A program made the position numbers and the translations under genes. The notes under the pieces are model-generated. The model was not told where the DNA came from. It did no database searches and worked only from the letters and a program-made list of their open reading frames with translations. Positions 1 through 8,084 of a stretch of 64,000 bases of DNA are shown here, one piece after another. Position 1 is the stretch's first letter, and each line of letters starts with the position of its first letter. Source of the DNA: Micromonospora eburnea (GTDB taxonomy: Bacteria; Actinomycetota; Actinomycetes; Mycobacteriales; Micromonosporaceae); assembly GCF_900090225.1 (NCBI RefSeq), contig NZ_FMHY01000002.1:5580001-5644000 (forward strand), read 5' to 3'.

Positions 1-1
1 C

Positions 2-280
2 CTGGTGCAGGTCGCGCCGGAACACCTCCAGGTGACCGCGGTGCACGACCGGCTGGCCGCGGTGCCCGGCGTCGCCGAGGTGCACGACCTGCACGTCTGG
101 ACGCTCACCTCCGGCATGGACGTGGCGTCGGCGCACCTGACCACGGCCCCCGACGCCGAGGTGAGCGAGGTGCTCGCCGCGGCCCGGGCCGCGCTGCACG
201 AGGACTTCCGGATCGATCACGCCACGTTGCAGATCGAACCCGGAGCGTCGGCCGGAACGTGTGGACCGGCGGAGTGGTAA
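2..280 (+). CDS. Cation diffusion facilitator (CDF) transporter, C-terminal part only
   Basis: The reading frame is open from the first bases of the window, so the gene starts upstream and only its last ~92 codons are here. The visible part matches the cytoplasmic C-terminal domain of CDF (CzcD/ZitB-like) divalent-metal/proton antiporters: the stretch HDLHVWTLTSGM followed by SAHL is the family signature, in which paired His and Asp residues of the ferredoxin-like domain bind metal and mediate dimerisation. Such proteins export Zn, Cd or Co across the plasma membrane. The membrane domain is outside the window, so the metal cannot be judged. It stops about 130 bases before a riboswitch that belongs to the next gene. 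Confidence 0.88.
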   Translation: MVQVAPEHLQVTAVHDRLAAVPGVAEVHDLHVWTLTSGMDVASAHLTTAPDAEVSEVLAAARAALHEDFRIDHATLQIEPGASAGTCGPAEW

Positions 281-409
281 TTAGGGCAAACTTAAATCCA
301 AGTGGCTATTGTGCATTCATGCCGGCTTTAATCCGATTCCCAGCCCTCGTCCGGCGGGTCCCGGCCGGTAGGCTCAGTCGCGGTCTCCGCAGGCGGCACA
401 GCACGTCGC

Positions 410-532
410 CGGTGGTGGCCGTCGCCTAATCGCCGCAGCTCGGCGAGCCGGGGAACCACCTTCCTGGGGTGCATCCGCGTCAGCGGTAGGGATCTTCCGT
501 CCCGAACCCGTCAGCTAACCCGGTCGGCGGTT
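410..532 (+). ncRNA. c-di-AMP riboswitch (ydaO/yuaA leader)
   Basis: The 5' leader of the secreted peptidase holds the conserved blocks of the ydaO-yuaA class in the right order: GCCGCAGCTCGGCGAGCC, then GGGGAACC, CTTCCTGGGGTGCATCC, GCGGTAGGGATCTTCCG, and finally CCCGAACCCGTCAGCTAACC near the 3' end. The outer stem can form between about 421-426 and 525-530. This class binds cyclic di-AMP and usually turns expression off; in actinomycetes it typically precedes cell-wall hydrolases (Rpf, NlpC/P60, peptidases), which fits the gene 19 bases downstream. The exact 5' boundary is uncertain by 10-20 bases. Recognised by eye from the consensus; a covariance-model search was not run. Confidence 0.88.
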
Positions 533-550
533 GACGGAAGGACAGCTGGA

Positions 551-1612
551 ATGCCATCTGCACGACGGACGGCCGCCCGGTTGGCGGCCCTGCTCGTCGC
601 GGCGCTCGCCCTCGGCGTCGCGACCGCGCCGGTCTCCCCCGCCTCGGCCGCCCCGACCGGGCTGCTCGCCGCCGCGCCCGGCGACGACGAGGGCGGCACC
701 GCGGCGCTACGCGCCCAGCTCGACGCGGCGAGCAAGGGCTGGCTGGACGCGCGGGCGGCGTTGAACCGCTCGGTGAAGCGGCAGCAGCAGCTCACCGCCC
801 AACTCAAGACGATCAACGCGGAGCTGGGCGTACGCGACGCCAAGGTCGGCGAGATCGCCGCGGTCGCGTACCGGGCCGGGCGACTCGGCACCGCCGGGGC
901 GCTGCTCAACAGCGGCAGCCCGCAGAGCTTCATGGACCGCGCCGCCACCCTGCAACAGGTCGCCGCGCAGGAGGACCGCGCGCTGCGCGACCTGATCGAC
1001 ACCCGGGACCAGGCCACCCGTACCCAGGCGGCGTTGACCGGCGAGATCCAGGAGCAGCGCCGGCAGGTCACGGTGATGGCCAAGCGCAAGGAACAGGCGG
1101 AACGCGCGCTCGAGGTGGCCAACAAACGGGCCGCCACCACCACCGCCAGTGGCGGCAGCGTGCAGGGCACGTCCCGCGCCAACGCCACCCCGGCCCCGCG
1201 CAACGCCGACGGTTCCTGGCCGGCGGAGTCGTGCAGCGTCAACGACCCGACCCCGGCCAACGGCTGCATCACCCCGCGTACCCTGCACGCGCTCCAGCAG
1301 GCCAAGGCCGCCGGGTTCACCCGGTACGTCTCCTGCTACCGGCCCAGCGGCTCCGGCGAACACCCCAAGGGCCGCGCCTGCGACTTCGCCGCCCAGAAGG
1401 ACGGCTTCGGCGGGGTGGCCACCGGCGGCGACAAGACGTACGGCAACAACCTGGCCGCGTACTTCATCCGCAACGCCGACCCGCTCGCCGTGCTCTACGT
1501 GATCTGGTACAAGCAGATCTGGCTGCCCAGCAGCGGGTGGAAGGCGTACAGCGGCGGCAACGGCGACCCGTCCAGTGACCACACCAACCACGTGCACCTG
1601 TCGGTGTACTGA
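551..1612 (+). CDS. Secreted coiled-coil protein with M15/ARB-07466-like peptidase-fold domain
   Basis: The 353-residue protein opens with a signal peptide (basic MPSARRTAAR, a hydrophobic Ala/Leu/Val core, cleavage near ASAAP at about 33). Residues 50-200 are Gln/Ala/Arg/Glu-rich and predicted coiled coil, like the helical regions that regulate actinobacterial NlpC/P60 and M23 hydrolases. A Thr/Ala/Ser linker follows, and from about 225 a compact C-terminal domain has EHPKGRACDFA and DHTNHVHLSVY. These His/Asp clusters match the metal-binding HxxxxxxCD and HxH pattern of M15-like (VanY/ARB-07466) proteins, suggesting peptidoglycan peptide cleavage in the cell wall; activity is inferred. An AAGGA lies 9 bases before the ATG. 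The c-di-AMP riboswitch upstream links it to wall and osmotic control. Confidence 0.8.
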   Translation: MPSARRTAARLAALLVAALALGVATAPVSPASAAPTGLLAAAPGDDEGGTAALRAQLDAASKGWLDARAALNRSVKRQQQLTAQLKTINAELGVRDAKVGEIAAVAYRAGRLGTAGALLNSGSPQSFMDRAATLQQVAAQEDRALRDLIDTRDQATRTQAALTGEIQEQRRQVTVMAKRKEQAERALEVANKRAATTTASGGSVQGTSRANATPAPRNADGSWPAESCSVNDPTPANGCITPRTLHALQQAKAAGFTRYVSCYRPSGSGEHPKGRACDFAAQKDGFGGVATGGDKTYGNNLAAYFIRNADPLAVLYVIWYKQIWLPSSGWKAYSGGNGDPSSDHTNHVHLSVY

Positions 1613-1702
1613 CCACCCCGGGCCGGCTACGCCCGGGGACGTACGGCGGATGTCGTCGTACGGGTCACGACAGCGGGGCGGCGACGGTCGAGCATCGAGG
1701 GC

Positions 1703-2215
1703 ATGAGCCGACTCTCTCCCACCGGACGCAAGGCCCTGCTCACCCTGCACCTGGTCACCTCGCTCAGCTGGCTCGGCGCCGACCTGGTGCTGCTCGCGCT
1801 GGGGGTGGCCGGACTGCGCGGGGCCGACGCCGAGGTGGTCTACCCGGCCGCGGGCCTGCTGGTCACCTGGCTCTTCGCCCCGCTGAGCGTGCTGGTCTGG
1901 CTGGTCGGGCTGGCCAGCGCGCTGCTCACCCCGTGGGGCCTGCTGCGCTGGCGCTGGGTGCTGGTGAAGTTCGCGATCACCACGGCGATGCTGGGGTTGG
2001 TGCTGCTGCTGCTCGCCCCGACGGTGCGCCGGATCGCCGAACTGGGGACGGACCTCACCACCCGGGACCGGCTGGACCTGATCATCCCGCCGACGGTCTC
2101 CACCACCCTGTTGATCGTCATGACCGTGCTGTCCACCTACAAGCCATGGGGACGCCTGCGCCCGGCCGCCCCGGTGGCCCGCCGACCGGGTGATCGTGCT
2201 CGGTCAAGGATGTAG
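1703..2215 (+). CDS. DUF2269-like integral membrane protein
   Basis: A 170-residue protein with four hydrophobic segments at about 10-35, 47-72, 85-103 and 128-147; the start MSRLSPTGRKALLTLHLVTSLSW (first helix with HLVTSLSWLG) resembles the DUF2269/YndJ-like small membrane proteins common in Streptomyces and Micromonospora. Function is unknown; no catalytic motif is visible. GAGGG sits 3-4 bases before the ATG, which is closer than usual. The basic C-terminal tail (RRPGDRARSRM) is encoded inside the left arm of the inverted repeat at 2192-2265, so the terminator overlaps the gene's end. It appears monocistronic. Confidence 0.7.
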   Translation: MSRLSPTGRKALLTLHLVTSLSWLGADLVLLALGVAGLRGADAEVVYPAAGLLVTWLFAPLSVLVWLVGLASALLTPWGLLRWRWVLVKFAITTAMLGLVLLLLAPTVRRIAELGTDLTTRDRLDLIIPPTVSTTLLIVMTVLSTYKPWGRLRPAAPVARRPGDRARSRM

Positions 2216-2265
2216 TGACCCGGAACCTCCGACGGAGGCCACTACCTCCCGGATCGAGCACGATC
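2192..2265. terminator. Long imperfect inverted repeat (26-bp arms), probable bidirectional terminator
   Basis: Arms 2192-2217 (GATCGTGCTCGGTC...GTAGTG) and 2240-2265 pair at about 21 of 26 positions around a 22-base loop. It overlaps the last codons of the DUF2269-like gene and lies between two converging genes (the minus-strand SRPBCC gene ends at 2326), the usual place for a shared terminator. No U tract follows, as is normal in GC-rich actinomycetes. Confidence 0.6.
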
Positions 2266-2325
2266 TCGCGGCGGGCGCGCGGGTGGGCACAGCACGCGGG
2301 GCGGACGGCGGGCGGCGGCCCTGAC

Positions 2326-2778
2326 TCAGCCGGCCTGCTCCTCGAGGGTGGCGCCGAGCCGGCTGGCGAGGCCGAGGTGGGCCGCCCGGGCCTGCCGGAA
2401 GGCGTACCCGAAGAGCGGCGCCGGGGCGGAGAGGGTGATCTCGACGTCGATGCGCACCACGCCGCCCGGCTCGTCCCGCAGCCGGGTGTGATTACGGACC
2501 GTGGTGGCCGGCTGCTGGCGGGCCACCGTCACCACCTCGTCCTCGGTGGCGACCAGCACGTCCGCCTGGTAGGTGACCGGGAAGTGCAGCGGACCCAGCT
2601 CCAGCCGATCGGTGATCGCATAGCTGGCCAGCGCGCCGGGCCGGGGCGGCAACTGACGGACCCGGACGATCAGCGGATGCAGCTCGCCCTGGCGGGTCAG
2701 GTCGCTGAGCAGGGCGACCGCGTCCGCCCGGGCGCAGCGGGCCTGCACGGTGTAGCTGAAAGTGTCGCTGCTGAGCAC
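2326..2778 (-). CDS. SRPBCC (START-like) family protein
   Basis: About 150 residues from a GTG at 2778. That start is chosen because AAGGGGG lies 6 bases upstream and because the protein begins directly with the first strand of the fold (SSDTFSYTVQARC). Upstream in-frame sequence is Arg/Pro-rich and looks non-coding. The pattern of a strand, a helical ADAVALLSDLTRQGELHPLI, long amphipathic strands (TYQADVLVATEDEVVTVARQ) and a C-terminal helix with GYAFRQARAAHLGLASRL is that of SRPBCC/polyketide-cyclase-like proteins, which bind hydrophobic ligands in a deep cavity. The ligand cannot be predicted. It lies downstream of a STAS gene in the same direction with an 86-base gap. Confidence 0.72.
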   Translation of the reverse strand: MLSSDTFSYTVQARCARADAVALLSDLTRQGELHPLIVRVRQLPPRPGALASYAITDRLELGPLHFPVTYQADVLVATEDEVVTVARQQPATTVRNHTRLRDEPGGVVRIDVEITLSAPAPLFGYAFRQARAAHLGLASRLGATLEEQAG

Positions 2779-2864
2779 GCCGTACCCCCTTGCCCGTCGG
2801 CGTCCGCATGATCGTCCCGTAACCGGGGCCGGCTGGCAACGGGCGGCACGGAGCCCCGGCCCGC

Positions 2865-3224
2865 TCAGGCGCCGGGCAGCACCTGGGGGGTGCTGCCGGC
2901 GAAGTATGGCTCGGGTGCGCCGAAGAGGCCCAGCAGGCCGGTGACCCACAGTTGGCGGTGCACGAACCGGCTCGGCTCGGTGACCACCAGCTTCACGCCG
3001 CTGACCTCGGCGGTCTGGAAACCGGCAACCATCGCGCTGATGCCGACGGAGTCGATGAAGGTGACCAGCCGCATGTTCAGCTCGATCCGGGACGGACGGC
3101 CCTTCGCGAGCACTTCGGCGATCGCTTCCCGCACCTCGTACGCGGTGTCGACGTCGATCTCGCCTCGCGGCGCGATCTGGATGACACCACCCGGCAACAT
3201 CGACTGCACGATCGACAGGCTCAC
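2865..3224 (-). CDS. STAS-domain anti-sigma factor antagonist
   Basis: 119 residues from a GTG at 3224 preceded by GGAGGTGCTCGC, a strong ribosome site. The whole protein is one STAS domain: a first strand (GVIQIAPRGEIDVDTAYEV), then IELNMRLVTFIDSVGISAMV, the signature phosphorylation-site region with the phosphorylatable serine in DSVGISA, and a closing helix (FVHRQLWVTGLLGLFG). Proteins of this SpoIIAA/RsbV type bind an HATPase anti-sigma kinase when unphosphorylated and so free a sigma factor. No partner kinase or sigma gene is adjacent, so it is an orphan in this window. Confidence 0.87.
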   Translation of the reverse strand: MSLSIVQSMLPGGVIQIAPRGEIDVDTAYEVREAIAEVLAKGRPSRIELNMRLVTFIDSVGISAMVAGFQTAEVSGVKLVVTEPSRFVHRQLWVTGLLGLFGAPEPYFAGSTPQVLPGA

Positions 3225-3647
3225 GCGAGCACCTCCACTCGCCCGTACGGGCGCCTCATCAGTACGCGGGCCGCGACCGAGAGTATTCCTCCGACGGCCT
3301 CGGTCGCCACCCCTCGGGATGGGCAATTCGCGGACTGGGCACACCTGGGCATCCCAATCCGGATCCTCCAGTTCCTCTTTCTTCCGGACGACGGGTTCGC
3401 TTCGTCCAACGACCGGCCCGGCCGGCCGATTCGCCGCCCCAGGGTAACGGCCCCGGGGCCGGTCCGGCTCGCACCCGGGCCCGGCGCGTTCGCCGGGTTG
3501 ACCCGTCCCGCCCCATCGACCGTGCCTGACCTGGATGGTTTGCGGCAACTGCGGGCGGGGCACTGCCCGAGTGAGTGAAACGTCACCCGCCGGACGACCG
3601 CCGGAGCCCGATGTGGCGCCGGACTCCGCCCCCGAGGAGGTAACCCC
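3225..3647. other. Divergent intergenic region
   Basis: 423 bases between the minus-strand STAS gene and the plus-strand membrane protein. It must carry both promoters. On the minus strand a GAATACT box (near 3281-3288) could be a -10 for the STAS gene; on the plus strand GTTT-N15-GGGGCA (3538-3562) weakly resembles a stress-sigma promoter. A short CCCCGGGG palindrome sits near 3450. Nothing here is convincing enough to call separately. Confidence 0.4.
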
Positions 3648-4052
3648 ATGTTCGGAACGACCCTGCTGGACCGCCGCGGCAAGCCCGAGCGAATCGCGGA
3701 CCAGGCGTGGCGGCACCTGCTCGACGCCGCCGGCTCCGCCGGGGACGGGGTTCGCGGCGTTGCCCGCTCCGCCCGGCGCAACGGGTCGGGCCTGGCCGAG
3801 GACGCCACTGACCTGGTCGGCTCCGCCGCCGGCGAGGCCCGCCGCCGCGCCACCCTCGCCTTCGACGCGCTCGCCGGCCGGCGGCCGGCGCTGCCATGGG
3901 CGCTGCTGGTCAGCGCCGCGCTGGTCGGCGCCGCGATCGGCTGGGCCGTCGGCACGGCCGCCCGGGCCGCCGGGAGCCGCCGGCCCGAGGTCGAGGAGAT
4001 CCAGTTCCTGGACGTGGACCGGCTGGACTCCCCGGCCGACCGGGACGGCTGA
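3648..4052 (+). CDS. Small single-pass membrane protein, unknown function
   Basis: 134 residues beginning MFGTTLLDRRGKPERIADQAW, after a clear GAGGAGG seven bases upstream. The N-terminal half is amphipathic and Ala/Arg-rich (DAAGSAGDGVRGVARSAR), suggesting a membrane-peripheral helix. One transmembrane helix follows at about 83-106 (ALPWALLVSAALVGAAIGWAV), and the short tail is acidic (EVEEIQFLDVDRLDSPADRDG). No enzymatic motif is seen. Similar short proteins with an apolipoprotein/YtxH-like helical region are common in Micromonospora, but I do not recognise a named family. Confidence 0.65.
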   Translation: MFGTTLLDRRGKPERIADQAWRHLLDAAGSAGDGVRGVARSARRNGSGLAEDATDLVGSAAGEARRRATLAFDALAGRRPALPWALLVSAALVGAAIGWAVGTAARAAGSRRPEVEEIQFLDVDRLDSPADRDG

Positions 4053-4214
4053 CCGGCACCCGCCGACGGCGGGGCCCGACAAGCCGCGGGCACCGCCGGC
4101 CCGGACCGGCGAGCCGGAGCCACCAGAGCCGGTGGGGACCGGCGAGCCAGGGGGCACCGCCCGCGCGGACCGACGGTGGCCGCCCCGCGGACGGGACGGC
4201 CACCGTACGGAAGG

Positions 4215-6989
4215 TCAACGAGTGGTGCAGGAGATGAGCCCAGGCACCAGGTTGGTCCCGGTCCAGCTCCCGAGGAAGCCGAAGCTGGTGGTGGCGCCGA
4301 CGCCGAGGGGGCCGTTGTAGCCGGCATCCCTGACCGTCACCAGCCTGCCGCTCTGGGTGTACGTGCCGCCCCAGAGCTGGCTGATCTGCTGCCCGTTGTC
4401 GAAGCTCCAGGACACCGACCAGCCGTTGATCGGCGAGCCCATGTTGTTACGGACCGTCACCTCGGCCTGGAATCCGCCCTCCCACGAGTTGGTCACCTGG
4501 TAGGTCGCCCCGCAGCCGCCGGCCGGATTCGGCGTGGTCGGCGGCGCGGTCGTCGGCGGCGCAGTGGTCGGAGGCGCAGTGGTCGGCGGCGCGGTCGTCG
4601 GCGGCGCAGTGGTCGGCGGCGCGGTCGTCGGCGGCGCAGTGGTCGGCGGCGCGGTCGTCGGCGGCGCGGTGGTCGGCGGCGTGGTGCCGCCGAGCCGGTC
4701 CGCCACCAGGATGCCCCGGCCGTTGGTGCCGAGGTAGACCCGGCCGTAGACGCGCGGGTCGCCGGTCAACGCCTCGCCGGCGTTGCCGTACTGGTGCTGG
4801 TCGTCGTTGATCCGCACCCAGCTTCCGCCGGAGTTGTCGGAGCGGTAGACGCCGTGCTGGCCGTCGACCGTGCCGATGACGAAGAGCGCCGGGTACGTCT
4901 GCCCCGGCGCCGCCTTGCCGAAGCCGACGTTGATCGAGGTGCTCACGCCGGTGACCATGGTGAAGCTGGTCCCGGAGTTGGTGGAGTGCCACAGGCCACC
5001 CTCACCGGCCAGCCAGATGTCGCCCTCCTTGCCGGGCAGCGCCTTGAACTTGACCCCGGTGGTCGGCAGGCCGGTCGCGGCGCTCGCGGTGAAGGCGGCC
5101 CCGCCGTTGGTGCTGACGTAGAACTTCCCGTTGCTGACTCCGTAGAACTTGTTCGGGTTCACCCGGTCGGACTCCACGGTGGCGTTCGCCGGGATGCCGG
5201 TCGCCGCGGTCCACGAGTTGCCGTAGCCGACCGTGCGGACCACCTGCTGGCCGGCGTCGCCGGGCGCCCAGACGAACTGGCTGCCGTCGGCGGAGGCGGC
5301 CACCGTGCCGCCGTTGTTGATCCCGCCCGGTTCGCTGCCCTGGAACCAGTTCGCCCCGCCGTCGGTGGAGAACGCGACGTGCCGGTCGTTCGGCCGGTCC
5401 GAGGCGGTGAAGTTGCCCGCCCGTACCATCACCGCCGGCTTGGTCTCGGCGTAGTCCAGGCTGGTGGTGCTGGTGAAGACCGGCTGGGTGAACATCGAGG
5501 CCGGCACCGCGTTCAGGTCGGTGTGCCGGAAGCCGCCGATGTCGCCGAGCCCGCTGATCAACGGGGCACCCGAGGGCGGGCTGATCAGATCGAGTACGGC
5601 GGTCTCCTCCAGGCCCTTGACCATCGGCTTGATGGTGAGCTGCCCACCGGTGTCCCACTTGGTCAGGTCGGTGCTGCCGTAGATGGTCGCCCCGGTGCCG
5701 TACATCATCCGGTTGCTGTCGAACGGGTCGATCTCCAGCGACTCGTTCATCCAGCCCAGCTTCGGGGTCTCCTCCGGCGGTTGCGGGTTCGCCCCGAAGG
5801 TCAGCCACGGCACCGAGCTGATGTTCATCGTGTACTTCTTGGTGCGGTTCGGGTAGCTGGACCAGTCCCAGATCCGCGTCCAGGTCGCGCCGCCGTCGGT
5901 GCTACGCCAGAAGATCGCGTCCGGCCACCAGGAGACCTGGGTGGCCACCATGAGGGTGTTCGGCTTCTGCCGGTCGATGGTCAGGCCGGAGTAGCCGAAG
6001 TAGTCGTCGCCGCTCGACGAGGGAATCGGGCTGATCTGCGTCCAGGCGCCGGTGGCCCGGTTGAACTTCCACACGTCACCCTTGCCGCCGTCGTACGGGC
6101 CGCCGGTGTCGCTGGTGGCGATGTAGAGGTAGCCGCCGACCGGGTCGACCACGCCCTTGTGAGCGAGGTAGCCGGTGGGCTGGCCGGCGATCCGCTCCCA
6201 GGTGGTGCCACCGTTGGTGGTGCGGTAGACCGGGTTCTGCTTGTCCGCCACGCCGACGTAGACGGTCTGCGTGGCGTTGCCGGCCGTACCGGTGCTCTTG
6301 TCGAAGCTCACCCAGGTCAGGCCCTGGTTCTGGCTCTGGTAGCCGCTGCTGTCGTTGGGGTCGGCCCGGTAGTTGCCGACGTTCGGGAAGTTGGCGACCT
6401 TCGCCCAGGTCACCCCGTAGTCGGTGCTGCGCCACAGGCCGTTGCCGCCCTCGGCGCCGTAGTAGAGGATGCTGTTCTTGTTCGGGTCGACGGCCAGCCG
6501 CTCCCCCATGCCCCGGCCGGGCATGTTGCCGCCGTTCTTGAACGGCAGCGCGGTGGCCTGCCAGGTGGCGCCCTTGTCGGTCGAACGCAGGATCGCGCCG
6601 TTGTTCGGGTCCCAACTGTTGGTGTACATACCGACCGCGGCGTACACCCGGTTGGTCTGCACCGGGTCGGTGGCGAGGCTGACCACGCCGTTCCAGCCCC
6701 ACTTGTCGGCGCCGACCCAGTCCAGCAGCGGCGTCCACGACTGGGTCGACTGCTCCCAGCGGTACGCCCCGCCGATGTCGGTGCGGGCGTAGATCAGGTT
6801 CTTCTCGGTCTGGTTGAAGACGATGCCCGGGACGAAGCCGCCACCGTCGATCCGGACGTTCTTCCAGCTGTACGGCTCGGCCGCAGCGGCGGCGGCCGGG
6901 GTGGCGGGGGTGGCGGCGAACTGCACGACGACGGCCGCCGCGGTGGCGGCCAATGCCGCGGCAGCCGCGCCGGCGAGACTTCTGCGCAT
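4215..6989 (-). CDS. Secreted xyloglucanase, GH74 catalytic domain plus CBM2
   Basis: 924 residues from the ATG at 6989 (GAGAGGA just upstream). A signal peptide (MRRSLAGAAAAALAATAAAV, cleaved near 35) leads to a GH74 two-domain seven-bladed propeller: WKNVRIDGGGFVPGIVF and the hallmark YARTDIGGAYRW near the start, then repeated sialidase/BNR-like turns (YRTTNGGTTWERI, WRSTDGGATWTRI, YRSDNSGGSWVRI). A Pro-Thr linker of ~10 PPTTA units (about 770-820) joins a C-terminal cellulose-binding CBM2 (CGATYQVTNSW...NGWSVSWSF...GGTYTQSG). The enzyme should cut the beta-1,4-glucan backbone of xyloglucan outside the cell while tethered to cellulose. A CelR/CebR-like operator 270 bases upstream suggests control by cello-oligosaccharides. 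Confidence 0.94.
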   Translation of the reverse strand: MRRSLAGAAAAALAATAAAVVVQFAATPATPAAAAAAEPYSWKNVRIDGGGFVPGIVFNQTEKNLIYARTDIGGAYRWEQSTQSWTPLLDWVGADKWGWNGVVSLATDPVQTNRVYAAVGMYTNSWDPNNGAILRSTDKGATWQATALPFKNGGNMPGRGMGERLAVDPNKNSILYYGAEGGNGLWRSTDYGVTWAKVANFPNVGNYRADPNDSSGYQSQNQGLTWVSFDKSTGTAGNATQTVYVGVADKQNPVYRTTNGGTTWERIAGQPTGYLAHKGVVDPVGGYLYIATSDTGGPYDGGKGDVWKFNRATGAWTQISPIPSSSGDDYFGYSGLTIDRQKPNTLMVATQVSWWPDAIFWRSTDGGATWTRIWDWSSYPNRTKKYTMNISSVPWLTFGANPQPPEETPKLGWMNESLEIDPFDSNRMMYGTGATIYGSTDLTKWDTGGQLTIKPMVKGLEETAVLDLISPPSGAPLISGLGDIGGFRHTDLNAVPASMFTQPVFTSTTSLDYAETKPAVMVRAGNFTASDRPNDRHVAFSTDGGANWFQGSEPGGINNGGTVAASADGSQFVWAPGDAGQQVVRTVGYGNSWTAATGIPANATVESDRVNPNKFYGVSNGKFYVSTNGGAAFTASAATGLPTTGVKFKALPGKEGDIWLAGEGGLWHSTNSGTSFTMVTGVSTSINVGFGKAAPGQTYPALFVIGTVDGQHGVYRSDNSGGSWVRINDDQHQYGNAGEALTGDPRVYGRVYLGTNGRGILVADRLGGTTPPTTAPPTTAPPTTAPPTTAPPTTAPPTTAPPTTAPPTTAPPTTAPPTTPNPAGGCGATYQVTNSWEGGFQAEVTVRNNMGSPINGWSVSWSFDNGQQISQLWGGTYTQSGRLVTVRDAGYNGPLGVGATTSFGFLGSWTGTNLVPGLISCTTR
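4531..4690. repeat. 15-bp tandem repeat encoding the Pro-Thr linker
   Basis: About ten copies of a 15-base unit (GTCGGCGGCGCGGTC on the plus strand, with G/A variation) inside the xyloglucanase gene encode (PPTTA)n. The units are nearly identical in DNA and not only in protein, which implies recent slippage or recombination and a linker of variable length between strains. Confidence 0.9.
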
Positions 6990-7083
6990 GGGCGGGTTCC
7001 TCTCGGTTGCCCGTGGTGGGAGCCGACAGCTCCGAGGTCGTGGGGCGGCATCGGACGCGCCGAACCGGAGTTGTCGGCGACGG

Positions 7084-7119
7084 CTCCAGGTCGTGGCGCG
7101 TTTGCGCCACGACCTGGAG
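7084..7119. repeat. Perfect 16-bp inverted repeat, 4-base loop
   Basis: Arms 7084-7099 (CTCCAGGTCGTGGCGC) and 7104-7119 are exact reverse complements around GTTT. It lies between the xyloglucanase start codon (95 bases away) and its putative operator, so in the transcript it would be a very stable 5'-leader hairpin. It shares an ACTCCA...GGCGCAAACG core with the hairpins at 17005-17073 and 34475-34548, so it may be a dispersed palindromic element that landed here. Confidence 0.85.
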
Positions 7120-7256
7120 TTGGCAGAGCGACGCGGCGGCCGGGGGCGACCGCGCCCTGGCGTCGAGGTGGAACCGGGGAGCTGCCCGGGCTCCCCGTCG
7201 GCGTGTGGGCTCCCGCAGCCGAGGGACATCCACCTTAACCGATGGGTGGCCGAATT

Positions 7257-7270
7257 AGGAAGCGCTCCCA
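7257..7270 (-). promoter_or_regulatory. CelR/CebR-like operator
   Basis: On the minus strand the site reads TGGGAGCGCTTCCT, matching 12 of 14 positions of the TGGGAGCGCTCCCA palindrome bound by the LacI-family cellulose regulators CelR (Thermobifida) and CebR (Streptomyces). Its position upstream of the xyloglucanase gene supports a role in induction by cellobiose-type ligands. The regulator gene is not in the window. Confidence 0.75.
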
Positions 7271-7397
7271 ACTAATTCGGGTCACCCCGCCGGGGTGAGG
7301 GCAGGTCACCCGGGGTCGGGACAGGATGAGCGATGGCGGCGCCCGTGCCGGTGGCGGAGCGCCCGTGCCCCGAACCGACCCGGGAGGGAGGCCACCC

Positions 7398-8084
7398 ATG
7401 GCCACCGCGACGATCACGCGCACCGATCAGGACATCCAGTCCGACGTCCTCGACGAGCTCACCTGGGAACCCCGGGTACGCCCCAACGAGATCGGGGTGA
7501 CCGTCTCCGAGGGCGTGGTGACGTTGACCGGCTGGGTGGACAGCTACGCCAAGAAGTGGGCCGCCGAGCGGGCGGCGCACCGGGTGTCCCGGGTCCGGGC
7601 GGTCGCCAACGACCTCGCCGTCCGGATCGCCACCTCCGCCGAGAAGAGCGACCCGGAGATCGCCACCGCGGCCGGCCGGGCCCTGGAATGGGACGCCTTC
7701 GTGCCGATCGAGACGCTGGACGTGACCGTCTCCGACGGCTGGGTCACCCTGCACGGCGAGGTCGAGTGGGAGTACCAGCGCCGGGCCGCCGAACGGGCGG
7801 TCGGCCGGCTCACCGGCGTACGCGGGGTGAGCAACGGGATCACCGTCCGGCCGGGCACCCGCGCCGACGGGCACCAGTTGGCCGAGCGGATCGTGGACGC
7901 GCTCGCCCGCAACGGCGCCACCGAGGCGGAGGGCATCAGCGTCCGGGTGCGCGGCGACACGGTGGTGCTGGCGGGGCTGGTCCACTCCGTACCGGAACGC
8001 GAGGAGATCGAGCGGGTGGTGTGGTCCGCTCCCGGCATCCGCGAGGTGCACAACCACGTGACCGTGGGCGAGGGCGCCCGATGA
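7398..8084 (+). CDS. Three-BON-domain protein
   Basis: 228 residues from the ATG at 7398, preceded by GGGAGGGAGGCC; an earlier in-frame ATG at 7326 would add an unlikely Gly/Pro-rich extension. Three BON repeats are visible: about 10-80 (DIQSDVLDELTWEP...VVTLTGWVDSYAKK), 82-150 (IATAAGRALEWDAFVP...WVTLHGEVEWEYQ) and 155-225 (AERIVDALARNGATE...VVLAGLVHSVPE). BON domains usually bind phospholipid or membrane surfaces and occur in osmotic-stress proteins. No signal peptide is present, so it should be cytoplasmic. Its stop overlaps the next gene's start (ATGA), so it is translationally coupled to the thioredoxin-like protein. Confidence 0.85.
   Translation: MATATITRTDQDIQSDVLDELTWEPRVRPNEIGVTVSEGVVTLTGWVDSYAKKWAAERAAHRVSRVRAVANDLAVRIATSAEKSDPEIATAAGRALEWDAFVPIETLDVTVSDGWVTLHGEVEWEYQRRAAERAVGRLTGVRGVSNGITVRPGTRADGHQLAERIVDALARNGATEAEGISVRVRGDTVVLAGLVHSVPEREEIERVVWSAPGIREVHNHVTVGEGAR

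Noticed and set aside
3538..3562. Stress-sigma-like promoter GTTT-N15-GGGGCA
   Set aside because: Only four of six -10 bases match and such strings are common in this GC-rich DNA.
4176..7238. 1020-codon plus-strand open frame antisense to the xyloglucanase gene
   Set aside because: It is the GC-rich shadow of the GH74 gene; the protein is Arg/Val/Gly-rich without any domain, and codon positions fit the minus strand.
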